A program made the translations under genes and the position numbers. Shown here one piece after another: positions 33,325 to 40,449 of a DNA stretch of 45,173 nt. Each line of letters opens with the position of its first letter. Positions within the stretch are counted from its first letter, which is position 1. The notes beneath the pieces are model-generated. The model ran no database searches. It was not told the origin of the DNA and saw only the letters and a list, made by a program, of their open reading frames with translations. The DNA is from an uncultured Victivallis sp. GTDB lineage: Bacteria; Verrucomicrobiota; Lentisphaeria; Victivallales; Victivallaceae. Location of the stretch: assembly GCA_944389935.1 (NCBI GenBank), contig CALXOE010000027.1, forward strand, positions 1 to 45,173. The letters run 5' to 3'.

Positions 33325-33633
33325 TTACGCCTCCGGCTGCTTGCTTTCGAGCCATGCGTCAAGGCTGGCCTTGTCGATCAATACGCGGCCTTGGCGGCCG
33401 TTTCCGTTGGGCTTGACGGTGTGGAGTTTCCCGGCGCGCGCGGCCCGCCAGATCATCCAGCGGCCGACGCTGTAATACTTCTCCGCCTCGGCTACGGTCA
33501 GATACTTCTTAGTGAGTTGCTGCGGCTCACTGGCCGGGGCGGCCAGCAGTTGGCGGATGTTCACGCCGAACGGGCCGAGCAATGCGTCGGCCGCCGTAAT
33601 GATGTGTTGCGGTACTGCGGTTGTTTGTGTCAT
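33325..33633 (-). CDS. helix-turn-helix protein, excisionase-like
   Basis: 102 residues with AAGGAGG upstream. The C-terminal 60 residues match the MerR-like HTH family used by excisionases: LTVAEAEKYYSVGRWMIWRA, then a wing (AGKLHTVKPNGNGRQGRVLI) and DKASLDAWLES. Such proteins bend DNA for excision and often repress or activate element promoters. It is the first gene after a promoter with an overlapping operator-like palindrome. Confidence 0.82.
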   Translation of the reverse strand: MTQTTAVPQHIITAADALLGPFGVNIRQLLAAPASEPQQLTKKYLTVAEAEKYYSVGRWMIWRAARAGKLHTVKPNGNGRQGRVLIDKASLDAWLESKQPEA

Positions 33634-33672
33634 GATATAATCCTCCTTGTTTTGATTGCGCTTGTATGTGCG

Positions 33673-33716
33673 CCTTGTTACAAGGACAATTATACCACAT
33701 TTCGGGAAAGAAGCAA
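33673..33716 (-). promoter_or_regulatory. promoter with operator-like palindrome before the HTH gene
   Basis: On the minus strand TTGCTT (33716-33711), 16 bp, then TATAAT (33694-33689), a perfect -10. Four bases downstream, at the expected transcription start, lies CCTTGTTACAAGG (33685-33673), a 6-bp inverted repeat around one base. This arrangement suits repression by an element regulator. Confidence 0.7.
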
Positions 33717-33761
33717 TATTTGCAAATGCTTTATTTTCAACAGAAACGATACAAAACGATA

Positions 33762-33779
33762 TTTCCCGATAACGGGAAA
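33762..33779 (-). terminator. small hairpin after the 198-aa gene
   Basis: TTTCCCG/CGGGAAA with a 4-nt loop lies 5 bp after the stop of the 198-aa gene. The sequence beyond (TATCGTTTTG on the minus strand) is only mildly U-rich, so termination would be weak. Confidence 0.4.
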
Positions 33780-33784
33780 AAACG

Positions 33785-34381
33785 TTATTTCCCGTTTCTC
33801 TCTTTGGCCGTTTTTGGCATTTGAAGCAATTTCCGCAAGGCTTCTTTCCCCAATTCTTTCACATACTCGCCATAAATCGGGTGACGCTCCAGCTGATCAA
33901 TTATAATAGCGTTTGCCTCTCTGTTGCTCTTCCCCCTCTGCAATAATTCTTGTTTCAGTTTAAGTGCAAAATCTCGTACGTTCTGCCGGAAAGCGTCCGG
34001 CTTCCGGCCGGAAAATTTATTTGCTTTTTCTCTAAAGTAGTCCAATTCTGCCAACTGTTCAGGGCATAAAGGCAACCTTACCACATCACGTGAACTTGCC
34101 AAAATCGTTATCCGTTCAAAAGAAGCACGAAGAAACCCAAAAGCATTAACAAGCCGCAACCAGTATTCTTCATCGACATTTGATAATGGGGAATCTATCA
34201 GGTTTAATATTTCTCTTTTGGCACGCAGAAAAAAAACTTTTTCAATTCGCGGAATCTTTCGTCCCGTACCATAGGCATCTTTACAATATAGTCGAAACCG
34301 GAAACTATACCTTTCTACCTCATCCTTAATATATCCCAATGCTTCTTTTTTGGTTAATTTCTTTCTATTCAGACCAAACAT
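33785..34381 (-). CDS. unknown 198-aa protein encoded next to the integrase
   Basis: Starts at ATG 34381 with AAGGAGGTG, 1 bp after the integrase stop, so it is co-transcribed. It is basic and largely helical: MFGLNRKKLTKKEALGYIK, RAKREILNLIDSPLSNVDEEYWLRLV, and a C-terminal segment KQELLQRGKSNREANAIII and LRKLLQMPKTAKERNGK. No known motif is visible. Its base composition is clearly more AT-rich than the flanking element genes, with many AAA, TTT and ATT codons, which suggests separate acquisition. Confidence 0.7.
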   Translation of the reverse strand: MFGLNRKKLTKKEALGYIKDEVERYSFRFRLYCKDAYGTGRKIPRIEKVFFLRAKREILNLIDSPLSNVDEEYWLRLVNAFGFLRASFERITILASSRDVVRLPLCPEQLAELDYFREKANKFSGRKPDAFRQNVRDFALKLKQELLQRGKSNREANAIIIDQLERHPIYGEYVKELGKEALRKLLQMPKTAKERNGK

Positions 34382-34382
34382 T

Positions 34383-35732
34383 TCAACACCTCCTTTGTGC
34401 ATATTCTAAAACATTCCGTATTGATTCAATCGGCAAGGCGTCGGCAAGGCGGTGGAGTTCGGCCCGTTCCGGTTCCATTGCCGCCCCTGCCGCCGGAAGC
34501 TGTTTCAACGGGGCGGCGGGAGCGCCCAAGACGTTCGGCATCTGCTGCATGAACTTTACCTTTGCTTCGCGGCTGGCGTGCTTCTGGTAAAGCGCCGTCA
34601 TCTCCGGTGACATGTGGCCCAAGACGCTTTGGACAATCGGCTGCGGCACGCTGTACACCCCCGCCAGATATGCGAACGTGTGCCGCATGGCGTGCGCCGC
34701 TTTGGTCGAAACCGCCCGGCTGCGCCCCTCGATCCGTGAAGTAGTCTGGATTCCCAACCCCTCAAGGAACGACTTTACCCGCATCATTACCCCGGTCGGG
34801 TTGGTCTGGTACATGGCGGCAAGCTCCGGGGCGACAAACTCCCCGCCCCCGGTTACAGGGCGCTGCTGTTCAAGGAATGCGGCAAGCGGCGGCATGATGG
34901 GAATATCCAGCATTACCCCGGTTTTCCGGCGCCGCTTATTGCTGATCCATTCGCCGTCAATCTCATTCCAGCGGAGCAGACAAATATCCCCCAGTGTCAG
35001 CCCGGTACATAGCCCGATGGTGAAAATCGGCTGCGTGTATGGCATGGTCATCGCGTCGCCGATCCGCACAAGTTCCGCATTGGTGAAAGCGTCGCGGCTT
35101 ACGGTGTCATTATCGAGCGTCGGAATGTCGAACGGATTCCGGGCCAATCCGGCATCATCTTTCAGCCACGCGAAAACGGCCTTGATTGCCTTATGCCGGG
35201 CGTTGATCGTGCGGGGGGATAGTTTATCGCACTGGTGCGTATAGGTGGCCTCGACGATACGGCGGCGGCTCTGCCGGGTGAATGTAACCTCTTTCACGAA
35301 AGCGCCGGAATCCCGCAGCATGGTTATGTACTCTTCGGCATGGCGGTCGGTGACGTCGGCAAGGTTTACGGCTTCGGGATAACGGGAAGCCATAAAGGCG
35401 ACGAAATCGCCCCAGTACGTCCGGTTTCTCTGCTGCTGGTGTTCGCCCGGTCTCCGCTTCTTCGGCTTTGCCATGTATCGATCAAAGGCCCCGGCCAGTG
35501 AAATTGCATCGCCGCCGGTCAGCTCTTCCCGGAAGTTATCGAGCAACGCTTTGACACTCTTCTGCTGGCTGGCATTCTTCGCGGTGTCGCGGATATTCTT
35601 TTCAAAGGCCAGCGCCGCCCGTTCGGTGGTGCATCCCTCGCATACGCCGTAATAGCGCTTGCCGCCCTGCATAAAGTTGTAATGGTATTCGTCGGTTTCG
35701 CCCCGTGTTGTCTTGCGTTTAAAAATGCTCAT
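34383..35732 (-). CDS. int: tyrosine recombinase / integrase of the element
   Basis: 449 residues with AGGGGG before the ATG. N-terminal arm-binding region (FMQGGKRYYG), core-binding SAM-like domain (about 75-195), then the catalytic domain. Visible active-site parts are HAMRH (H347, R350), LGHMS (G372, H373) and the nucleophile Y382 in EMTALYQKH. Lysine is likely K266 or K270. In box I (LCTGLTLGDICLL, 241-253) the position of the first catalytic arginine is T246. The last 60 residues are an extension. It lies next to attR and has its own promoter overlapping the candidate arm sites. Confidence 0.92.
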   Translation of the reverse strand: MSIFKRKTTRGETDEYHYNFMQGGKRYYGVCEGCTTERAALAFEKNIRDTAKNASQQKSVKALLDNFREELTGGDAISLAGAFDRYMAKPKKRRPGEHQQQRNRTYWGDFVAFMASRYPEAVNLADVTDRHAEEYITMLRDSGAFVKEVTFTRQSRRRIVEATYTHQCDKLSPRTINARHKAIKAVFAWLKDDAGLARNPFDIPTLDNDTVSRDAFTNAELVRIGDAMTMPYTQPIFTIGLCTGLTLGDICLLRWNEIDGEWISNKRRRKTGVMLDIPIMPPLAAFLEQQRPVTGGGEFVAPELAAMYQTNPTGVMMRVKSFLEGLGIQTTSRIEGRSRAVSTKAAHAMRHTFAYLAGVYSVPQPIVQSVLGHMSPEMTALYQKHASREAKVKFMQQMPNVLGAPAAPLKQLPAAGAAMEPERAELHRLADALPIESIRNVLEYAQRRC

Positions 35733-35756
35733 TCCGGCCCCCTTAGCTCCCGGTAC

Positions 35757-35769
35757 TGTTACACGGTGC
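35757..35769 (+). repeat. candidate arm-type integrase site, right end (1)
   Basis: TGTTACACGGTGC, the counterpart of 28187-28199 with one difference. It lies just downstream of the integrase -10 element, so Int bound here could repress its own gene. Confidence 0.45.
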
Positions 35770-35770
35770 T

Positions 35771-35799
35771 AAGATACCAGCCAAAAAGCAACTTGTCAA
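35771..35799 (-). promoter_or_regulatory. integrase promoter
   Basis: On the minus strand TTGACA (35799-35794), 17 bp, then TATCTT (35776-35771), 38 bp before the int start codon. Confidence 0.75.
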
Positions 35800-35811
35800 A
35801 CAAAAACTTAC

Positions 35812-35829
35812 ACATTTTTACAACATTTT
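35812..35829 (+). repeat. candidate arm-type integrase site, right end (2)
   Basis: 18-bp exact direct copy of 28239-28256 (ACA, five T, ACAACATTTT), lying about 30 bp inside the right end and about 85 bp inside the left end. Confidence 0.55.
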
Positions 35830-35857
35830 CGCGATTATTTCCGATTTTGAGCATATA

Positions 35858-35934
35858 AGCAGGTGACTCATAATCTCTTGGTCGTCGGTTCAAATCCGGC
35901 CGGATCCACCACTTTTCCTGCTCAACTCCCCCTC
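35858..35934 (+). repeat. attR: right copy of the integration repeat
   Basis: Copy of the last 54 bp of tRNA-Met plus flank. It lacks the acceptor 5' half and D-arm, so it is not a functional tRNA. Identical to attL over 35858-35916; further 14 bp identical at 35921-35934. Confidence 0.95.
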
Positions 35935-36309
35935 TCCGATGGCGGGAGAGCCGAAAATATCCGGGTCTTGCACACCGGAATACCGGGCGTCCCGCACCCG
36001 CTCGACACCGAAGCGGTTCTGGCCGAATCGGGACGCGCCCTGCGCCGTCTCCGGCGGCTGATCCGCTATCCGCGCCCCGCGGAGGTCGAGTTCCTCCTGG
36101 TCCCGGACCGCAGCGCGGATTTCGGAAAGCGCGAATCAACCCCGGTCATCGTCCGCAACGCAACCGCGCACGGCAACTACTGGCGCACGGTCAAGTGGTC
36201 GCTCTGGCCGCCGGGAACAATCGCCGCGTCCGGCGGCGGATGCGTCGCCGGGCGTCAACTCCTCTGGCAGACGTTGCGCCGAATCCGGAAAATCCGCGGC
36301 GCAGTCTGA
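35935..36309 (+). pseudogene. orphan coding fragment abutting attR
   Basis: The frame ending at TGA 36309 has strong G/C preference at third positions over about 125 codons and reads GGRAENIRVLHTGIPGVPHP, then LRRLIRYPRPAEVEFLLVPD and VIVRNATAHGNYWRTVKWSL. No convincing start codon or ribosome site is present; the frame simply continues back into the tRNA repeat. It is best read as the 3' part of a gene that lost its start when an element entered, or as a gene using a TTG start near 35968. I do not recognise the family. Confidence 0.5.
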
Positions 36310-36357
36310 GGACCGGGAGGAGGAGGTGGTGGTGGAGGAGGTGGTGGTGGTGGAGTC
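36310..36357 (+). repeat. GGA/GGT trinucleotide tract
   Basis: A run of GGA and GGT units (36315-36355) follows the orphan fragment's stop directly. It is slippage-prone and could form G-quadruplex-like structure. The following bases to 36445 include an isolated TTGACA (36395-36400) without a matching -10; nothing else is seen. Confidence 0.7.
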
Positions 36358-36459
36358 CGCCCCGGATTGTCCCCCCCCGATTTCAGTTGGAAAGTTGACA
36401 TTTTCTCCTTTTGTTGTCGCGGAATCCATCCCCGATGCGCAACACAAGGAGCTTTTCAC

Positions 36460-36537
36460 ATGCAGATCACACCAGCAATCAAACCCGCCGGCGGCCGGAA
36501 ACGGCTCAATTCCGTAACTGCGGAGGCCAGAGCATGA
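36460..36537 (+). CDS. 25-codon leader ORF coupled to the primase gene
   Basis: MQITPAIKPAGGRKRLNSVT, ending EARA. AAGGAG at 8-nt spacing precedes it, and its TGA (36535-36537) overlaps the primase start codon region. The ribosome site of the primase gene lies inside it. It may be a leader peptide or the remnant of a longer gene. Confidence 0.45.
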   Translation: MQITPAIKPAGGRKRLNSVTAEARA

Positions 36538-38693
36538 TGCACGATCCAGCCGTAGTCACGCAGTGTCTTTTCGCGTTGTCTGCCGATTGCGACCGCTCCG
36601 AATGGATCAACATCGGCGGAGCATTCAAATCGGCCGGAGGAGCTTTTGAGACGTTCGACCAGTGGAGCGCCACCGCTCCGCTGAAGTACAACGCCGCGGA
36701 CTGCCGCACGGCATGGAACAGTCTCGCCCTCTCCGGAAACCCCGACGGCGCGGCCGGACTGCTCCGGAAACTGGCGATCCGCAGCGGCAGGTATTTCCCT
36801 CCGGCGGAACCGCTTCCCGCCGGCGATTTCCGCCCCTCGCCCTCCCCGACTCCCGCGCCCTCGCCCTCGCCGACTCCAGCCGGGGGCGCGAGTTGGAGTC
36901 AGGCAAAACATGGAGACCCGGAGGCGATCCGCCGCTACGTCAACGATACGGAACAGAATCAGGCGGAAGCCTTTGCATATTTTTGCGAACACCGGGGCCT
37001 GTCTCCGGAAATTGTCACCGCGTTTCACCTCGGATTCGACCCCGCGGACCGCGCCGCGATCATCCCCTATCCCGGAGAGGAGTATTGTGTCCGGCGCTTC
37101 ATCGACCGGGAAACCGACGGCCACGGCGCCAAGTACGATAATCCCAGAGGGAAAAAACCGGTTTTCAACGCGGCGGCGCTGCAGCAGAATTCCCGCCCCG
37201 TTTTCGTGTGCGAGGGGCAGATCGACGCGCTTTCCATCCTCGACGCGGGCGGCGCGGCCTGTACCGGCTTGAACGAGCCCGGCAGATTGATCGAGCTGGC
37301 CGCCGCCTCGCAGGCACCGGGCTTCATCGCGGTTGCCGATTCGGATGAGCACGGGATGAAATCGTCCAACGCGCTCAAAGAGAAATTGACTGCTGCCGGG
37401 AAGAAGTGCAGAATCGCCGCAATGACTCCGGGAATTCATGATGTCAACGCCCTCCTGCGGCAGAACGGGCGCGCGGCCCTGAAAGAGTGGATCGCCGGCG
37501 AGGAACATCAGCTGATCCCCGCAGAAACATTTGCGCAAGCCGTCACCCTCCGGGAACTTCAGGAAAAAATCATCGCGGAGGGGCCGGACGACCCGAATGA
37601 ACTGATCCGAAACCGCTTCATCTGCAGGGGGGGCGCGGGCGTATTGGCCGCGGAAACCGGATGCGGGAAAAGTTCCCTCGTCATGCAGTTGTGTCTGCAC
37701 TGGGGCGCCGGGTTGCCGTGCTTCGGCCTCCATCCGACGCGCCCCCTGAAAATACTGCTCATTCAGGCCGAAAACGACGAGAGAGACTTGCAGGAGGAGC
37801 TCGCCGGCGTCTGCTGGGGCGCCGTCAGCATCGAGTCGCTGGCCGTTCCGCAGATCGATGCCGCCAGGGAAGCCGTGAGGATCATCAGCGACTCGACGCA
37901 CGCCGGTGACCATTTTGTCCGCATGCTGGAACAGGTTCTGGAACCGGGAATCGACCTTGTCATCTGCGACCCGCTGTTTGCATTTGCCGGGTGCGACCTC
38001 TCCAATCAGGAAAAAGTCAGCCGATTTCTCCGACACCAGATCAACCCGCTCCTGAAACGGCAGAATGCCGCCGCCCTCTTCGTCCATCACATGGCGAAAT
38101 CGGGCAAAGGGGCGCTGCTGAATGAAAACTTCAATCAGGCATACAACTATCACGGGAGCGCCGAGATCATCAACTGGGCCCGGTATGCGCTCGTTCTGGA
38201 ACGCTTCAAGGACCGGAGCGGCAACTTCTTCTACAAATTGTCCGCGCCCAAGCGAGGGCGTCGGCTGGGCTGGGAAAGAGAGGCGAAATATCTCCGCTGG
38301 AGCGACCGCGCCATCTACTGGGAAGAGCTCGACGCTCCGCCGGAACCGGTCGCCCCGCCGGCAGCGGTCACCCCGGCAGCGCGGACGGCGCAGAGAGAGA
38401 ATGACAAACGCCGCCGTCTGCTGGAGGACGCCGCCCGCGCCGCAGAGATTCTCAGACCCGGCGAAAGCATGACCGCGGCAGCTTTCCGCCGCGCCATCGC
38501 AGCCCGGGGAATCACCTCCAGCAAGGAGCGGATCGAAACGCTTCTGGCCGTCTGCATCGAAAACGGCTACCTCATCGAGCGGCAGCCCGCCCGGGAGGAA
38601 AAGACGACTCCCGGAATCAGGAAGATGATCGAAAAACCGGCTTCCCCGCCGGTGCAGACGGCGTTTCTTCCATCGCCCCCGAGTCCGGAGTGA
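36534..38693 (+). CDS. primase-helicase: PriCT-2, Toprim and RepA-like AAA domains
   Basis: 719 residues from the ATG with GGAGG at 7-nt spacing. Residues about 8-80 are a PriCT-2 domain (SEWINIGGAFKSAGG; YNAADCRTAWNSL). A Pro/Ser/Thr linker follows (about 100-120). A DnaG-like N-terminal part and Toprim core have E227 (FVCEGQIDALSIL) and the D269-x-D271 pair (VADSDEHG). The AAA_25/RepA-like motor has Walker A AAETGCGKSS (372-381), Walker B LVICDPLFAF and VHHMAKSGKG. A winged-helix-like end follows. Such fusions replicate plasmids, satellites and integrative elements. It lies outside the tRNA-Met element and has no recombinase beside it. Confidence 0.88.
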   Translation: MMHDPAVVTQCLFALSADCDRSEWINIGGAFKSAGGAFETFDQWSATAPLKYNAADCRTAWNSLALSGNPDGAAGLLRKLAIRSGRYFPPAEPLPAGDFRPSPSPTPAPSPSPTPAGGASWSQAKHGDPEAIRRYVNDTEQNQAEAFAYFCEHRGLSPEIVTAFHLGFDPADRAAIIPYPGEEYCVRRFIDRETDGHGAKYDNPRGKKPVFNAAALQQNSRPVFVCEGQIDALSILDAGGAACTGLNEPGRLIELAAASQAPGFIAVADSDEHGMKSSNALKEKLTAAGKKCRIAAMTPGIHDVNALLRQNGRAALKEWIAGEEHQLIPAETFAQAVTLRELQEKIIAEGPDDPNELIRNRFICRGGAGVLAAETGCGKSSLVMQLCLHWGAGLPCFGLHPTRPLKILLIQAENDERDLQEELAGVCWGAVSIESLAVPQIDAAREAVRIISDSTHAGDHFVRMLEQVLEPGIDLVICDPLFAFAGCDLSNQEKVSRFLRHQINPLLKRQNAAALFVHHMAKSGKGALLNENFNQAYNYHGSAEIINWARYALVLERFKDRSGNFFYKLSAPKRGRRLGWEREAKYLRWSDRAIYWEELDAPPEPVAPPAAVTPAARTAQRENDKRRRLLEDAARAAEILRPGESMTAAAFRRAIAARGITSSKERIETLLAVCIENGYLIERQPAREEKTTPGIRKMIEKPASPPVQTAFLPSPPSPE

Positions 38694-38733
38694 TTGACGG
38701 GGGCGCTCCGGGAGGGAGCGAAGAGAGAGAATC

Positions 38734-38789
38734 AATCGCCCCTGGTTTTATACCCCCTTAAGGGGGTATATAAAACTTCCGGGGCGATT
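38734..38789. repeat. 56-bp near-perfect inverted repeat after the primase gene
   Basis: The centre is the 22-bp perfect palindrome at 38750-38771 (TATACCCCC, TTAA, GGGGGTATA). Outer arms AATCGCCCC (38734-38742) and GGGGCGATT (38781-38789) also pair, with an AAAAC/GTTTT stretch between them that pairs after a 2-bp offset. A second small hairpin CGCTCC/GGAGCG lies at about 38704-38720. There is no U-run. An origin, operator or recombination site fits better than a terminator. Confidence 0.75.
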
Positions 38790-38844
38790 CGACTCTTCTC
38801 TCCGCGACGCGAAGTCAACCGGAGGCGGAACGGATTCTTTCCCC

Positions 38845-39096
38845 GTGGAGACCGCGAGCCGGACGGTTGCAAGGTCGGGCCCGCCCCCGCGCACGGTGAC
38901 AGAATTCGCCGGAAACGCCCCGCAGATCGCGGAAGATCGAAAACGCGAATCACGGCGCACCGGAGTCGAAAGTCGCGCCGTGGGCGGCAATGCGGCGATT
39001 TTTGACGATACCTTGAAACCGGCGGCGCCGACCGTGCGGGCGTCGCTCTATTCCCGGATTGCGGAAGAGTCGCGGCGATTCGTCGCAACTCATTGA
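38845..39096 (+). CDS. uncertain ORF, 83 aa
   Basis: From a GTG at 38845, reading VETASRTVARSGPPPRTVTE to IAEESRRFVATH. Third-position G/C content is coding-like, and the frame is open further upstream through the inverted repeat, but no good ribosome site is seen. It may be the 3' remnant of an element gene. Apart from it and the inverted repeat, 38694-39104 holds nothing I can identify. Confidence 0.25.
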   Translation: METASRTVARSGPPPRTVTEFAGNAPQIAEDRKRESRRTGVESRAVGGNAAIFDDTLKPAAPTVRASLYSRIAEESRRFVATH

Positions 39097-39104
39097 TTTT
39101 CAAC

Positions 39105-39188
39105 TGGTACCCGGAACGGGACTCGAACCCGTACACCTTTCGGCTGCAGATTTTAAGTCTGCTGCGTCTGCCATTCCGCCATCCGGGC
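39105..39188 (-). tRNA. tRNA-Leu (anticodon TAA)
   Basis: 84 nt with encoded CCA. Acceptor GCCCGGA/TCCGGGT, anticodon stem GCAGA/TCTGC with loop CTTAAAA, a long variable arm (AGCCGAAAGGTGT) and T-arm ACGGG/CCCGT. The long variable arm and the TAA anticodon identify leucine. Its 3' end points toward the primase-helicase module. Confidence 0.95.
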
Positions 39189-39330
39189 ACGACCACTGCT
39201 CCATAAGATAACCGGCGTCTCCCGCTTTTTCCAGTCCAGATCGGAAAAAAAAGTGAAAATGATTCCTCTCCATCCCCGCCGCCACCCCCTCACCTCACCT
39301 CCCCCCGGCAGCCGGCGGAACGGCCGCAGC

Positions 39331-39359
39331 TTGACTTTCCGGAAACCATGTGCTAAATT
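39331..39359 (+). promoter_or_regulatory. promoter of the glycosyltransferase gene
   Basis: TTGACT (39331-39336), 17 bp, TAAATT (39354-39359), 61 bp before the ATG. Nothing else is seen in 39189-39330. Confidence 0.65.
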
Positions 39360-39420
39360 AAGACGGTGTCGCCGTATCAGGCCGGAAACGATTATTCACT
39401 CCCCCACCCGGAGAACAGCT

Positions 39421-40446
39421 ATGCAACATGCGAAACCCGTCACGACAGACGCGCCGCTTCTGACCGTCTGCCAGCTCGGACGGCTCGGCGATATCGTCGC
39501 GATGGAACCGGCTTACCGGTTTCTGCACGAACGCCACCCCGACCGCAGGTTCCGCTGGTACACCCGGCCCCAGTATGCCGAACTCCTCCGGTTCGCACCC
39601 TTCGTCGACGAGATCGTCACGATCTCCGACGCCGACGAGTACCGGAAACGCAAGGCCGAACTCCCGCCCGGCACCCTCTCGTGGGAATTCAATTTCCACA
39701 CCCCAGGCACCCCGAAACCACGACAGGTGCGCACGTTTCCGAGCCTCCTGCGCCAATTCTCCGAAGCCGCGGGACTCGAAGTGCCCGACGAAACACCCCG
39801 GTTCTATTTCGACCCCGAAGCCGCCCCGCCGCCGCTCCCGGACGATTACGTCGTCCTCCACTGCGCCTCGCGCGGGAAAAACCGCCAGTGGCCCGCCGGA
39901 AAATGGCGGCGTCTCGCCGAATTCCTCCTCGACTCCGGGCGGAACGTCGTCGAAATCGGCATGAAACCCGTCCTCGACATCGACTCCCCGCGCTTCGTCA
40001 ACCTGACCGGACAGATCCAGCTGCAGACCGCCGCCCGCATCATCGCCGACGCCGCCTGCTTCATCGGCGTCGAGAGCGGATTCGGACACATCGCCAACGC
40101 CGTCGGCGTCTTCGGCATCATCATCACCGGGAAGCTGCGCCGCCATCCGGAGTACGTCACCTACTCGGGTCGCTACGGACACGGCATCGACTGCAACCTC
40201 GTCCGGCTCTACGACCTCCCCGCCGCCCGCGTCCCGTTCGAGCTCGTGCGCAACGCCGCGGCCCGCTTCCTCTCCGGCGCGCCGATGAGCGCCGCCGAGT
40301 GCGACCGGCTCTGCCTCATCCATCAGATCCGGTCCATGCGGCGCAACCCCGGCGTCGCCGTTGCGGAACTGCTGCGCAAACCGTTCGACCGATTCAACGC
40401 CGAAATGGAGTTCTTCCGCAGAAAACACGCAACGCATTCCCGCTGA
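39421..40446 (+). CDS. glycosyltransferase family 9 (heptosyltransferase-like)
   Basis: 341 residues with GGAG before the ATG. It shows the two-domain GT-B pattern of ADP-heptose:LPS heptosyltransferases: LTVCQLGRLGDIVAMEPAYR near the N-terminus, VVLHCASRGKNRQWPAGKW in the second domain and FIGVESGFGHIANAVG with the donor-binding signature. It should add a sugar to lipopolysaccharide core in the cytoplasm. Specificity cannot be read from sequence. Ends 3 bp before the convergent sialidase-like gene. Confidence 0.85.
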   Translation: MQHAKPVTTDAPLLTVCQLGRLGDIVAMEPAYRFLHERHPDRRFRWYTRPQYAELLRFAPFVDEIVTISDADEYRKRKAELPPGTLSWEFNFHTPGTPKPRQVRTFPSLLRQFSEAAGLEVPDETPRFYFDPEAAPPPLPDDYVVLHCASRGKNRQWPAGKWRRLAEFLLDSGRNVVEIGMKPVLDIDSPRFVNLTGQIQLQTAARIIADAACFIGVESGFGHIANAVGVFGIIITGKLRRHPEYVTYSGRYGHGIDCNLVRLYDLPAARVPFELVRNAAARFLSGAPMSAAECDRLCLIHQIRSMRRNPGVAVAELLRKPFDRFNAEMEFFRRKHATHSR

Positions 40447-40449
40447 AGA

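Larger units (their letters stand above)
28095..35857. mobile_element. 7763-bp integrated element in tRNA-Met
   Basis: Bounded by a direct repeat of the tRNA 3' end: 28095-28153 and 35858-35916 are identical over 59 bp. All genes read on the minus strand, starting with a tyrosine recombinase next to the right end. The gene set is recombinase, 198-aa unknown, HTH excisionase-like protein, 35-aa ORF, initiator-like protein, DnaB-type helicase, zinc ribbon, and small or unknown proteins. There are no capsid, portal, conjugation or relaxase genes, so it is not a complete phage or conjugative element. A phage satellite or a small replicating integrative element fits best. The tRNA is kept intact on the left side. 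Confidence 0.9.

Noticed and set aside
35858..35911. Second tRNA-Met gene
   Set aside because: Only the part from the end of the D-arm onward is present; the 5' acceptor strand and the rest of the D-arm are missing, so it is an attachment-site copy.
36534..39104. Complete second integrated element bounded by tRNA-Leu
   Set aside because: I could not find a second copy of the tRNA-Leu 3' end to the left, and there is no recombinase, so only a remnant is claimed.
38732..39285. Minus-strand frames across tRNA-Leu
   Set aside because: They translate the tRNA (GGMADAADLKSA-type artefact) and show no independent coding evidence.
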